Of a stretch of DNA of 64,000 bases, positions 22,809 through 33,559 are shown piece after piece; the stretch's first letter is position 1, and the number at the start of each line of letters is the position of its first letter. Source of the DNA: Liolophura sinensis (Eukaryota > Mollusca > Polyplacophora > Chitonida > Chitonidae); the NCBI RefSeq assembly GCF_032854445.1, contig NC_088301.1, forward strand, positions 17,384,018 to 17,448,017. The letters are read 5' to 3'. The position numbers were made by a program, and so were the translations under genes. The notes below the pieces were generated by a model. That model made no database searches, had not been told where the DNA came from, and saw nothing but the letters and a program-made list of their open reading frames with translations.

Positions 22809-22919
22809 TTTCCAAATCTGGTATATATGTCACCATTCCATATTTCCCCTGATGATGAAATTGTTTGTCCAAATTGTAATATATGGTACAAAAGTTATAA
22901 TTTTACCAAAGTATCTTGA
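22809..22919 (+). CDS. Possible short terminal exon of the SWIM gene
   Basis: A long pyrimidine tract and TTCCACATCAG precede a phase-0 open stretch of 36 codons including VCPNCNIWYKSY and ending in TGA (22917-22919). Phase fits exon 3. It overlaps the 3' end of the opposing transposase ORF by 25 bp. I know no family match, so it could be chance. Confidence 0.3.
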   Translation, partial: FPNLVYMSPFHISPDDEIVCPNCNIWYKSYNFTKVS

Positions 22920-23528
22920 AAATTAGTTAAGATTGCAGCAACAAGCCAATTTTCATTAATGCAGTGAAACAAGCTAACTGGAATTTTTCTTCTCAGTAAC
23001 TTAAAACATTTTATTTTATTAATTGCCCGTTCAACATGAATCCTATGTGCTGCAATTTTTTTAGTCATATTTACTTCTGATTCACTTAATGGTTTTGCAT
23101 TTGAAGCAAGTGGAGGTATATTCAGATTAATATCAAATTCTGACAGAATGCCTTCAATCCTAAACCCCTTATCTGCCATTAGTGCATCTCCAGCACCAAT
23201 GAAGCCCCGTTCTTTCAAATCACGTACAAAATCATAGAACCCACTTTGTTCACAAATTTTATTGTCTGAAATTGACCCAGAAAACAAATCTGAAACAAAC
23301 ATAACTGATCGTCTAGGGTCACAAACAACTAATGACTTCAAGGTATTGGATGATTTAGTCTGAAAAGCACTGACTCTGTACTTGTAAGGAAGACGGTTTT
23401 TCACATTTAAGCTCTGTACAATCAAGGATTGCTAAACAAGTCGGAAAATCAGCTTTGTAATTCTCAGGCATGTTTTCTATAATTACATTTCTATGTGGCC
23501 AATAGCTAAGGGAGCCTAACCTGACCTA
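22895..23528 (-). pseudogene. THAP-type DDE transposase, catalytic part (broken)
   Basis: On the minus strand the frame holds AILDCTELKC (first catalytic Asp), then, after a 2-base deletion near 23357 that shifts frame, SNTLKSLVVCDPRRSVMFVSDLF, GSISDNK, ALMADKGFRI, and HRIHVERAINKIKCF (catalytic Glu region). This is the DDE_Tnp_4-type catalytic domain found with THAP domains in animal transposons. A TAG at 23526-23528 separates it from the upstream coiled-coil/HTH part. Stop plus frameshift make this copy non-functional. It ends IL TNFQDTLVKL, overlapping the SWIM gene's possible last exon. Confidence 0.85.
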
Positions 23529-23880
23529 CATATATTTTGCAACACCGGTGAGAACTGTTGACACTGTTGGCACTTTCACATTAAATCTGAAGGCCAGGTC
23601 TTTAACATGTAACCCCGTTCTGAGTCGACACAGGTACATAAAAACTTGATTATTTTTTGTAGTGAGAACAAGTTGTACAACAACTTCTTCAATTTCAAAT
23701 CCACCTCTCTGTTTAAATTCCTCAGTCTGACACTGTTTATCGCACTTATTAATATTTAAAAGTTCCCTAATGGCAAAGTCTCTGATCAATTTATTGTTTT
23801 CCTCTTCCAGCTGCCTGATTCTTGCAACCATGGAGAACACATCCAACTCAGAATAGACTGAAATAGTAAATAGTGAACAG
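23526..23880 (-). pseudogene. THAP transposase, coiled-coil and helix-turn-helix part
   Basis: Reads IRQLEEENNKLIRDFAIREL (coiled coil), then CDKQCQ, then GLHVKDLAFRFNVKVPTVST, a helix-turn-helix typical before a DDE_4 catalytic domain. An acceptor CTATTTCAG lies near 23867. Joined to exon 2 at 24346 the phase is off by one, a further sign of decay or of a wrong splice choice by me. Confidence 0.7.
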
Positions 23881-24345
23881 GATTGATTAACTGACTGGGC
23901 AGTAATGCAATTAAAGAGCTACTGGAAAATTTCTCACAACAACGAAACTCAGTTTGGAATGAGATGGATATTCCCCGTTTCCAGAGTATGGAGTTATCTT
24001 TCCTTTAGACCCGGTATCTGCCTTCTGTCGTGTCCCACAGTGACCACATACTAAGCATACCATCTTTCAACTGTCTGGCTTTACAATATGAAATAGGGAG
24101 TATTCACCCACTACAAGGGAAGTAAAGTAACTTGCTACTAATGGCAAGTGGTGTTGTGTACCCAGATTAAGTAAACTGTGCCAAAGTTCCTATAAGCATC
24201 AATAAATTTTAGCTGGACACTTAACTGTGTGAATATTCAGAGTTAATAACACACTAATGAAATACTCTTGGTTATTGTTTACATAATGATAAATATTGTT
24301 CATATCAACCTACTGTGATTGCTTATAATAAAATATTAATGTTAC

Positions 24346-24476
24346 CTATTGCTGGAAACAGATAATGTGTTGTTCTGGGCATATGATACGTAGCGGCGTG
24401 ATTTTCTAAATTCCCCACTTAAAGCATCATTTGGATCAGGATATTCTTCATTAGGTCCACTGAGAGATATGAAATG
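24346..24476 (-). CDS. THAP transposase, exon 2
   Basis: After TTACTTGCAG the minus strand continues HFISLSGPNEEYPDPND, the typical end of a THAP domain (HF) and linker, and ends at a GTAACA donor. It joins exon 1 (...YICSK) in phase 0. Confidence 0.7.
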
Positions 24477-24619
24477 CTGCAAGTAAATAAAGACACATAT
24501 GAGTTGGTATTCGTGAGATTTTATTAAAAGTGAGCGAGTGCTTAGGTTTAACAACCTAATGAACAGTATTTCAGCCATATACAGACGGTGTCTCCTTGTT
24601 GCAGGATGGATTTCCTCCG

Positions 24620-24906
24620 CTCTTTTAAGGTGCTACAGTTGTACCTCAGCAAGACAACTTGCCTAAAAAGACACCCAGCAAGCCCCCTCACCCAGTCACA
24701 TTATGCTGACACCGGGCCGACCAGTCGCTGCTCTAACCCCACAACAGCTCCCACTGTTAGAGTTTCTGGTCTGACTAGACCCAGGTTTGACCCTGGATCT
24801 CCCAGCCCAGAAGCGCACATGCTAATCAATAATGACAGACTTAACATGTTAACGCAATCCCTCCCCTCTCCTATACCCCATAAAATAAAATAAAAATAAA
24901 AAAAAT
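24620..24906 (-). mobile_element. V-type SINE, copy 2 (in THAP gene intron 1)
   Basis: On the minus strand CAGGGTCAAACCTGGG (B-box-like) is followed by GACTGGTCGGCCCGGTGTC and ATAATGTGACTGGGTG, the same blocks as 22200-22390 and 35665-35935. The A/T-rich run at 24884-24906 lies at the head side and may be unrelated. Confidence 0.6.
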
Positions 24907-25122
24907 ATTGCACTTAGGGACGTGGGGACAGTGGAACATTAACAAAAGAGTTCGGACACAACTTTGTTACAAGAAATATTCGCAAACGCACATGCACAGG
25001 CCTTTTACATGTACAACACCACCACCGCCTTATGAATATCTGACAGATAAGCGGCGATGGAGCCTCACAGAAAGTTACCAAGCTTCGACAACCATTACCT
25101 ACATCAAAATAGATTCACTTAC

Positions 25123-25320
25123 CTTTGAACAAATATATGTATGCTTAGTTATTTTTTCCACGTTGAGATGGGAATGTGGACGGCGACACAAAGCTATACA
25201 GCGCAGGCATTTTTGCAGGTCAGACTTTGGCTTCGGGAAAGGAATAAATTTAGCTCCTCCTAACTTTTCCGGGTACCTGCTATCAGATTTGCAAGTCCCA
25301 TATGAACAATGCTTCACCAT
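25123..25320 (-). CDS. THAP transposase, exon 1: THAP zinc finger
   Basis: ATG at 25320 begins MVKHCSYGTCKSD, with later FIPFPKPKSDLQKCLRC and ...HTYICSK, ending at a GTAAGT donor (25122) in phase 0. Cys-x4-Cys, a FPxP block, and Cys near the end joined to His-Phe of exon 2 give the C2CH THAP signature. THAP domains bind transposon ends. The upstream in-frame extension to 25401 is probably untranslated. Confidence 0.8.
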
Positions 25321-25636
25321 TTTCACAAGAGGCGTCCAACCTGTGGGCGGAGCTAAAGGGGTGAACGCGTTGTGCAATTTGATTGGCTTATCGCCCGTCA
25401 ATCATATCGCGAATGGATCGGTGTATTACCAGTATGATGTTTACAAAGTAACAGGTAAGGTGAGTGTATGTAATTCGATGGCAAAACCCATGCTGTATAT
25501 GTACACCAGGTATTTGTATAAAGAACTGTTTGTAGAGTACTGTCGTATACAATATAGAAAAATGGTTCGCATACATATAAAGAGATTATTAAAAAAAACC
25601 CAGGCGAGGACCTGTCCCTCACGGCAACCTCAGTCG

Positions 25637-25770
25637 GGCTATTGTGTCACGCCTGAGACGGCTTGTTTCTTTGACGAACTGTTCACTCCGCTATGCTAAT
25701 TTCAACTCTTACTGCTTAAGGTTGTATTATATAGTCACATTTTCCAGTGATTTTTGCTGATATATTCAAT
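25637..25770. repeat. Third fragment of the host duplicated segment
   Basis: GGCTATTGTGTCA...TTTGACGAACTGT and TCA.ATTTTCCAGT match 10693-10830 in copy A. This marks host sequence beyond the THAP/SWIM element. Confidence 0.6.
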
Positions 25771-25791
25771 GTTCCGACAACTTAAGGTTCT

Positions 25792-25941
25792 GCTGGCTTG
25801 TCCGGTCGTACATGCGAATGGTTGCCAACAACCTTGTGGACGGTCGTTTCCTTGGTCTCTTCCGGATTTTCTTCCACTATAATTCTGGCCGCCGTAGTAT
25901 AAGCAAAATAATATTGAGTACGGCGTAACACATAAATAAAT
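25792..25941 (+). mobile_element. SINE 3' half
   Basis: Ends TATTGAGTACGGCGTAACAC then ATAAATAAATT. Same family as 32866-33129. Confidence 0.75.
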
Positions 25942-26296
25942 TAAGTGTGCCGACTAATTAAATTCATAAATAGATTGCGAAAACCAATCAATTGGATCTG
26001 TTCCACAATCATCACGTTTACCATTAAGAACGTATGACTCCAAACAGGCCTTACTGAACAACTAAGAATGCATATAATGTAGGAAATTAGGACCGTGCCA
26101 TGCAAGGAGAAGCAGATGTTAAAAAGTCGTAATGTATAGTGTAGGCGAATGAATGAAGTCAATATTCAAATCGCGTATCAATCTAGTATGTAAGTTGACG
26201 ATAATGAAATATGCATCTCGGTTGCGCTTTGATTCCAACTCTTCATGCATTGTATACCAAACGTGGCGATCTAATTCAACGCGATGGATATACAGG

Positions 26297-26301
26297 CTAA
26301 G
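26297..26301. repeat. Target site duplication CTAAG, left copy
   Basis: CTAAG directly precedes the TGTTACGG start of the solo LTR and recurs directly after its CATAACA end at 31668-31672. Confidence 0.85.
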
Positions 26302-26985
26302 TGTTACGGTATTGAAAACAGCAACAGAAAACAGACTCAGTGACTCAATATTACAATGCTTTATGTATAAAACGAGACGTACAGTTTTACAGACAGTTCA
26401 ACAACAACAACATAAAAAAAAACATACACATCAGTATTACCGGTCTTTACAAGTTTCCAGTTCACCTTTGCATCCCAAGGAACGTATTCCAGGAAATCCA
26501 ACGTAAAGACCATGGGATAAACACACAATTCACACAAGTCACAAGTTGTCCCAGTCAGGTACTTCGCTAGGTTAGCGAACGCGAACACAGTGCACAGGTT
26601 ACACAGAACTGGAACAGTCAAGCCTTTGAATGACGTCACACCCGCAGAGCACAACACAGGGTAAATCCAGGCATGGAGGTATAATCCACTTTAGAACAGT
26701 CACAACTCCCGCAGAAACTCACAAACGAGCCGTTCAGAGACGTGGAGTAATGTCACCTTGTGGCAGAACGAACGTCCTTTGCAAAACTGAAAACTTCAGT
26801 TTAGAGTCCGTGACGACCTTGTCGGTCAGGTGGGGTCAGCGTGTTAAACAAATTACACAGTCAACACTGTATAATCATAATAAAGATCCGAACACCAATA
26901 AACGTGACTTCCGCAGAAATTCACTTAAACCAGACATCAGTACAACTGTGGTACACAAACGGTGCCGGCATAGAAATCTGTCCTC
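26302..26985 (-). repeat. Solo Gmr1-family LTR, left part
   Basis: Matches 1287-1972 with several percent divergence plus small indels. Matching stops at CTGTCCTC (26985), where a LINE begins. No internal retrotransposon sequence follows, so this is a solo LTR formed by recombination. Confidence 0.92.
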
Positions 26986-27211
26986 ACGTGGTGAACCCAC
27001 TCAGACAGACGATATGTCCTTCACAATGGCCACAAGGCTTATCGCCATCTTTTCGGAAATACTAATAAAAGTCTTCGAAATCGAAGACCCTAAGAGTTTG
27101 GTACAAGTAGTGTTTAGCATCGCTCAGAGTCGTCTTGGCTCTGAGGCTGTTGATTTTAAAAGACTGAACAATATTCTATTTACTGTGTCCTCGGATGATG
27201 AACATTCATAA
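26986..27211 (+). pseudogene. LINE ORF1, C-terminal remnant
   Basis: An open frame containing ATRLIAIFSEILIKVFEI and ending TVSSDDEHS before TAA at 27209. It is fused by chance to LTR sequence upstream. Short C-terminal helices after the lost zinc-knuckle part are typical for ORF1 of this LINE group. The 5' end of the LINE is missing, as expected from truncated reverse transcription. Confidence 0.6.
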
Positions 27212-27267
27212 TGTATCCTTTATATAATATAAATATATATTTCTATCTTGTTTTACCTCTATTATCA

Positions 27268-30200
27268 ATGACTTTTAACATGTTACATCAGAATATTTGC
27301 GGTCTTGGCGCTCATGGAGAGGAATTCAAGTGTTATATTCAAAATCTTAAGCCCGCTCCTCATGTTATATGTCTTCAAGAAACTTTTTTTAAAGCCACAT
27401 ATGGATTTTACCTACCCTGGGTATTTTATAGGTAGAATGGATAGGAATACAGACGGGAGAGGGGGCCTGGCCATGCTTCTAAAAGACGGCCTATCCTTTT
27501 CAGAACTAAAGTTACCTCCCTTTAACAGTATTGAGGCACAATGTTTTAATATTGCTACGAGGTCTGGTGCACCCACAAGTGTTGTTAATATATACAATCC
27601 TTCTAGTCGTATTGATAGAAAAGATTTTGATACTCTTATGTCTTATATTAATAGCACTTATATATTGTGTGGGGATTTTAACGCTTACGGACCCTTATGG
27701 GGTAGCATTACAACGAATTTCAATGGAAGGGTAATGACTGCTCTAGTTAATGATTATGAAATGTGTGTTTTAAATGATGGGACGGGCACTCGTGTAGATC
27801 CTCATTCTGGTAATCTGTCTCACTTAGACCTTACTCTTTGCTCAGCAGATATAGGTCTGTCTTTTAATTGGTTCGTTGATACCATAAGCCCTTGTCCTAG
27901 CGACCACTTACCAGTTCTAGTCACCTGTAATATAGACCACCATGTGAATCCTGTAGGCCAGCCTCCCAGATGGTGTGTGAAAAGGGCAAACTGGGATGTA
28001 TACAAAGAAGAATGTTTGAGGTCTTTTTCTCAGGATGTGTATAATAATGATGTTGATATTTTTGCAGATAATGTACTTAATGCCATTGATGTGGCTGCAC
28101 AAAAATGCATTCCAAAATCCTCAGGTAAGGTGTCTAGTAAAATACCTGTTCCTTGGTGGAACGACGATTGTTCTAATGCTATAAAAAATCGGAAACGTTT
28201 AAAAAATCGTGCAAAACGCACTCGCCTATACCAAGACATTGTTTTATTTAAACGAGCTAAAGCTGTAGCACAGCGGGTGATTAAAACAGCTCAGAGAGAT
28301 CACTGGCGACAATACTGTTCGAAGTCATCTGAAAATACAAATACCAAAGAAGTCTGGAATAAAATAAACTCGATTAAAGGTAAAAGAAAATCAAATAACA
28401 CCCCAACTATTGTTCATAATAATAGTAATTATGTTACTAATATTGACAAAGCCAATATTTTGGCAGACAGTTTCTCTTTCGTTTCCAGTTCAAACAATTA
28501 TTCTCCTGAGTTTATATCCCATAAGGAAAATATTGAAGAAATGCATCCTTTTAATAATATTCTTTTTGATGACATGCCAATTAACAATGATTTTTCTTTA
28601 CTAGAATTAAAGCAGGCCTTATCCTCATGTTCGGATTCGTCACCGGGTGAGGATACTATTACGTACTCCATGTTGTACAATTTGCCATATCACTGTATGA
28701 CTATATTACTATTGCTGTACAATGCCGTTTGGTCTAGTATGAAACTCCCTGCTAAATGGAAAACGGCAATTGTTGTGCCCGTTGCTAAACCAGGTAAGGA
28801 TCCCTCGTTCACATCTTCGTACAGGCCTATAGCCCTCACGTCCTGTCTCTGCAAGGTCATGGAGCGTATGATAAATTCTCGATTGATGTGGTTTTTGGAG
28901 AAACACAATATACTTAGTCCAGTACAGAGCGGTTTTAGAAACAAACGTTGTACTACTGACCATGTGGTTAATTTAGAAACCTCCATCAGACACTCTTTTA
29001 AATATAAAGATTATTTACTTGCCGTGTTTCTCGATATAGAAAAAGCGTACGATATGGTTTGGAGGACTGGGGTGTTAATTAAGCTGCGTAATATTGGCAT
29101 TGGTGGGAAAATGTTGGGTTTTTTAAAAGATTTCCTGTCCGGACGTTTTATTAAAGTTCGAGTGGGACAGAGTTATTCTCGCATGGTTCCGGTGGAGAAT
29201 GGGGTTCCCCAGGGAAGTGTCTTATCTCCCACTTTATTTAATGTAGCCATAAATGACTTACCCAATGCCATATCCCCTAAATTAAATTGCACGCTTTTCG
29301 CTGATGATAAATGCATGTGGTTTTGCTCTAGGTCCCTTGCCTCTTGTGTCAAGCATATTCAGCAAGGTCTAGATGATATAATGAAATGGAGCCGGGACTG
29401 GGGGTTTAAGTTTTCTTCTGTTAAAACAGAAGCTGTTGTGTTTACACGGCGCCATACTGGTAATGTTTGTCTAACCCTTAATAACTCGACGATCAAAATC
29501 TCCTCTTCTTTTAAGTATCTCGGGGTTATATTCGATAATAGGCTTACTTGGGGTAGACATATTGACTATTTGATAGCAAGATGTGATAAAGTTCTAAATT
29601 TAATGAGGTGTGTATCGGGAAAATGTTGGGGGGGCTGAGAAAAAATCATTACTACTGCTATATCGCTCTCTCATCCGTACCAAACTTGATTATTGTTGTG
29701 AAGCCTATGACTCTGCTTGCATTACGCTTAAAGAAAAATTAGATTCTGTCCAGTGCGCAGCGCTGCGGATATGTACAGGAGGTATGCGCACCACACCACT
29801 TAACGTTCTACAGGTATTCTGTAACGAGTGGCCATTGTCTATCCGTCGGCGCCTGCGCACCCTCAAGTTCTTTTTCAGGCTCAAATGTTCGGTTAATAAT
29901 GCTTCGTCTCGTTTGCTCGAACCTTCCTTTTATGACAACTTGCATGACTTAAATAGTTATGCTGGGTTACCATTTAGTTTGAGATCAAAAAACATATCTT
30001 CGTCTTTAGATTGTGATAATGTTGCTTTGCAGTCCTCCCGTGTTCCTGATTTCCCCACATGGAATCTAGAACCTCCCTACATTTCGACTACTCTGAACGA
30101 TGATAGAAAAAAATCTGATAATCCGAATGTTTCCTTACTATGTGCTACGGAATATATACATACAAGCCTATCCCAGTACTTGCAGGTATACACTGATGCC

Positions 30201-31040
30201 TCCAAGTGTCCAGACAGCAACAGAGTTGGTGCAGCTTTTTGTGTCCCAGAGTTAAAATATTCCAAATTCTTTAGATTATCCAATTTTATCTCAGTATTTA
30301 CAGCAGAACTTACAGCTATCATCTGTGCTCTTCAGTTTCTCCTCGACCTAAAACCTTCTAGGGCTGTTATACTTACTGATTCTTTATCTTCCTTGCAGGC
30401 CATGTCAAATTATGTCTGGTATAATTCTTCATCACTTGTGTTTGAAATACTACATTTATGCACCGCTCTTCGTTACCAGGGCGTCTCTGTGAGTTTTGAC
30501 TGGGTACCAGCTCATGTCGGTATTGTGGGAAACGAAATGGCAGACTCCCTGGCGAAGAGAGCTTCATCCTTTTTAGATATATCCATACACGTGCCCTTAA
30601 ACATTAATGAAATCATGAGTCATGTCGCACCTAAGTTTGTGGATATTTGGCAGCGGCAGTGGGATGAAGCTAATAAGGGGAGGTTTTTTCACCAGTATAA
30701 TCGTTCTGTCTTGTCAAATTCGCCAATATCATTACGTTCCCGACGAGATGAAACGCTAGTTTTCCGCCTTATTTCTGGACATGTACCTACAAATACCTAT
30801 TTATTCAGAATGAATCTGCACCCATCTGGGTTATGTGATAGATGCCTAATTAACGATGATATCGCTCATCTCTTATTTACGTGTACCCGGCACTCTAACG
30901 CTCGCCGTGTTCTTTACCGGGACTTACGCTCCATTGGCCTTCGGCATTTTACGTTAGCATCTGTTTTAAATCCTAAAGCGAACCGAAGTAAGACTTTCCA
31001 GGCCCTGGCGAATTTTCTTAGCAGATGTCGTCGTTTTTAA
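27268..31040 (+). pseudogene. LINE ORF2: endonuclease-RT-RNase H, two single-base frameshifts
   Basis: Start near 27268 (MTFNMLHQNICGLG). Endonuclease: LQETF, CGDFNAYGPLWG and SDHLPVLV. RT: SYRPIALTSCLCKVMERMI, AVFLDIEKAYD, GVPQGSVLSPTLFN, and FADDKCMW in place of the commoner YADD. RNase H: VYTDAS, ELTAIICAL, LTDSLSSLQA and GNEMADSLAKR, so all four acidic residues are present. C-terminal finger: CDRC..(7)..HLLFTC. Two lesions lie in homopolymers: T7 at 27384-27390 within the endonuclease, and G7 near 29627-29634 after the RT. Removing one base from each would reconnect the frames. No other stop was noticed, so the copy was recently intact or carries sequencing slips. Confidence 0.88.
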
Positions 31041-31108
31041 TAATGGTTTTTTTTTTTTGTTAACATGGTTGGATCAGCCTATTTGTTGCTTTTAAAGTGG
31101 TTGTTGTC

Positions 31109-31147
<39 letters not shown>

Positions 31148-31555
31148 GAACAGAACTGATGTGAGCTGACGCTTCTACTGTTTTTTTTGTCCAGGTGTTG
31201 TGTATGTATACTGTTCAGCTCCTCCTGTACTACACTCTGTGTTCCATATATGTTATAACATCGTGAGTGTTCTAACGCCCACCTTTCCCAAAATCTCTCT
31301 TTTAACCCATGTACCTGCCCATCTTGTACTGTAAATATGGATTATACACTAAGAAACGGTCATCATAGTGAATAATGACCCTCTGCAAACACTTTTGTTT
31401 TTTTTTTCTTTTAGTCATGAAGCCCAAAATTCGTCGGCTATAATGCTACAATGTCCATAGCACTAGTACTGAAACTTCTTCTTCTTGTCCGAAATAATAT
31501 ACTCTTCCTTTATATACTATCCAGCTAAAAAGCATTTTCAATGACGCCAAGTTTT

Positions 31556-31589
31556 GGCGCGCATCGGCCCTTTCGGCCGGAAAAGCGCC
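31556..31589 (+). other. Two-level hairpin near the LINE 3' end
   Basis: GGCGC (31556-31560) pairs with GCGCC (31585-31589), enclosing CGGCC (31565-31569) paired with GGCCG (31575-31579). It lies 20 bases before the C9 terminus. A hairpin in the 3' UTR is the kind of signal some LINE reverse transcriptases recognise. That role is an inference. Confidence 0.6.
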
Positions 31590-31612
31590 AGTGCAAATCA
31601 ACCCCCCCCCTT

Positions 31613-31667
31613 CACAAAGGTCCGCAGACTAACAGTACATGAAAACGTTAAATAGTCATACATAACA
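31613..31667 (-). repeat. Solo Gmr1-family LTR, right part
   Basis: 55 bp matching the outer end of the LTR (2249-2304) to CATAACA, followed by CTAAG. Confidence 0.92.
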
Positions 31668-31672
31668 CTAAG
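31668..31672. repeat. Target site duplication CTAAG, right copy
   Basis: Second copy of the 5-bp duplication at 26297-26301. Confidence 0.85.
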
Positions 31673-32004
31673 GGCCGTACATAATTAAACATGATAATCT
31701 TTAAACTTTGTTACACCAACATGGGAGAATTACACATGAAAAGATTTAAATTCAATAGAAATTATGCATTTCTCACTCTGTATTATTATATATTTTACAA
31801 CTCATGGCAACAGGCTGCATTTTCAGGTGTTATGTCTGTGTTAAGATTAAGATATAGGATTTCTATGCCTATTGCCCAATAACTAAGTGCCTTATCCACC
31901 CAGTAACTTAAATGGGCCAAATCAACATTTACATAAAGAAGTAATAAAATCTAACCTGACGAACATGTATTCTAAAAGTTAATTATGGGTGTCTTTAATT
32001 TCAG

Positions 32005-32109
32005 TTTTTGGTCAGCTGTGTGGCAACTGCTTGAGTCAGTGTAATGAGGAAACCGGAGAATGTTCCGGAAAGTGTGCTCTTGGCTGGGATGGTCCTACTT
32101 GTTCCAGAC
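32005..32109 (+). CDS. Receptor exon: short EGF/laminin-type repeat
   Basis: Between a TTTAATTTCAG acceptor and a GTAAGT donor, 105 bp (35 codons, phase 1 to 1) encode FGQLCGNCLSQCNEETGECS and then GKCALGWDGPTC. Cys spacing and the GWxGPxC end are those of EGF-like repeats in MEGF/scavenger-receptor-F proteins. Intact. A copy of its start survives at 41211-41229. Confidence 0.85.
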
Positions 32110-32261
32110 GTAAGTATCACAATACCAAAAATATGAATTTGTATATGATGTGTGAGCATCCATATACATGTACATGTTGTTACACATGTAGGTAAATTTT
32201 CATCTGTCAGCTGTTTTCATTTATATATTAGGTAACTTACAGTCGTAGAGCAAAGTAATCA

Positions 32262-32330
32262 ATTATTTTATTTATTGATTGATTTGATTAATGTTTTACG
32301 CCGTACTCAAGAATATTTCAAATTCCGTCA
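32262..32330 (-). mobile_element. SINE 3' fragment
   Basis: TTTATTGATTGATTTGATTAATG and ACGCCGTACTCAAGAATATTTC only. Same family as the other copies. Confidence 0.7.
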
Positions 32331-32865
32331 AAATTATGATTGGAAAAACAGGGACAGAGCCAATAGACAATGTGATTAGGAAACAGTAAAAGCATGTCAA
32401 ATTTCATTTTTAAAGGTTTTTTCAAGTGATATAGGTTTATAGCTGTCATAATGTAAAGACGAAAAGGCCATGTTATATATATTTCAATGTATTAGGAGTA
32501 TTCTCAACTGCGTGTAAGCGTTAATTTTAAACAAAACCAAAATTTCTAATTGCAGCCTCAGTAAAATCAGCATTTACTCATTTATATGCCAGTAAAATGT
32601 GATTACTTTTAGTTTATTTTTAAAAAATAAGAGCGTTGTCCATACTGAGATATTGGTGAAATTTTACATACTTACCTCATGACCTCATCTCAATTTCTGC
32701 TGGAATCAGTGCTGAAAGCTGATGAAGCACCTAAAAAGAAGATGAGAATCGCATCGGCAGGATTACTTGTACAACAAAAACTTTGCTGACTGTAAATCTT
32801 TGTTGAAAGACAATTCAGTGCATTCTCTGACCTTTTGCTGGGGCTGTAGTGGAAACCATCATTTA

Positions 32866-33129
32866 GTCCGTGGCCCCCGTGGCTCAGTTGGTTCGCGAGC
32901 TACTGCAGCGTAATGAGCCAGGAGTCTCTCACCAATGCGGCCACTGTGAGTTCAAGTCCAGCTCATGCTGGCCTCCTCTCTGCTCGTACGTGGGGAGGTG
33001 TTGCAGCAACTTGCGGATGGTCGAGGTTTCCCTGGGCTCGGTTTCCACCCATCATAATGCTGGCTACCGTTGTATAAATGAAATATTCTTGAGTACGGGG
33101 TAAACCACCAATCAAATAAATAAATAAAT
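32866..33129 (+). mobile_element. Full-length tRNA-derived SINE
   Basis: Begins with a tRNA-like head with an A box (TGGCTCAGTTGG) and B box (GAGTTCAAGTCC), continues with GTTTCCACCCATCATAATGC, and ends ATTCTTGAGTACGGGGTAAA then CAAATAAATAAATAAAT. It is the best preserved copy in the window. The ORFs here are translations of the SINE. Confidence 0.85.
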
Positions 33130-33559
33130 CATTCAGTCCGCAGATACATGACCTTGACGTGTACATCTCTGGCTTATGTGTCTAAGGCTTAATGTCTGTA
33201 CTTTTGTGAGTAGCCTGGCAATGTGTGATAGTTTCCTTGTTCTTAAAACTTGGCTATTTTTTAAAGTAAAATCTGGATGGATGAGGGTTTAAGTAAAAGT
33301 AAAATCTACTTTACTTTTGTTCTTGTTTAACAATGAAGAAACGATCCTCTGCATTTCTGAGGCATTTCTAAGCATTAATAATCAAAAGGACGTTTGTTGT
33401 ATGTGTGAACAAAAAATGCTGGCCATTTAACAATTAACATGGAAAAGGATGCTGCTCTGACATAACATCATTGATAAAAATACATCAAACTACACTCAGC
33501 AACATGTAACCATGATGTCTAACACCATGTTGATGCTAATACTGTGATTCCGATGGCAG

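Larger units (their letters stand above)
21150..25400. mobile_element. ISL2EU-like DNA transposon remnant (SWIM gene + and THAP-DDE gene -, convergent)
   Basis: A SWIM-finger gene on + (21233-22639, perhaps to 22919) and a THAP-domain DDE transposase gene on - (25320 to 22895) face each other and end within 25 bp of overlap. The left edge is set near 21147, where similarity to host copy A ends. Host-like sequence is seen again from ~25640. I could not find terminal inverted repeats by eye. Two-gene DNA transposons with a DDE transposase and an accessory gene (YqaJ nuclease in ISL2EU) are known. The superfamily name here is an inference, since the YqaJ domain is not seen. Confidence 0.6.
26986..31612 (+). 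mobile_element. 5'-truncated I-superfamily LINE inserted in the solo LTR
   Basis: Contains the tail of ORF1, then ORF2 with endonuclease, reverse transcriptase, RNase H and a C-terminal CCHC finger, then a ~570-bp 3' region with a T36 run (31108-31143), a two-level hairpin (31556-31589) and a C9 run. No poly(A) tail. A RNase H domain after RT places it in the I superfamily. Nimb- or I-like is my best guess. 276 bp of LTR corresponding to 1973-2248 is missing at the insertion. Confidence 0.9.

Noticed and set aside
24908-25699. 263-codon ORF on +
   Set aside because: Antisense to the THAP exon; no domain, and the minus-strand THAP finger with good splice sites explains the region.
26630-27211. 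193-codon ORF as a host gene
   Set aside because: It is a chance fusion of LTR sequence with the LINE ORF1 tail across the insertion junction.
29625-29640. Programmed frameshift in LINE ORF2
   Set aside because: It lies between RT and RNase H within one polypeptide, where no programmed shift is known to me; slippage or sequence error is simpler.
32866-32960. tRNA gene
   Set aside because: A and B boxes are present but no cloverleaf-consistent acceptor stem was seen and the sequence continues into a known SINE body and tail.
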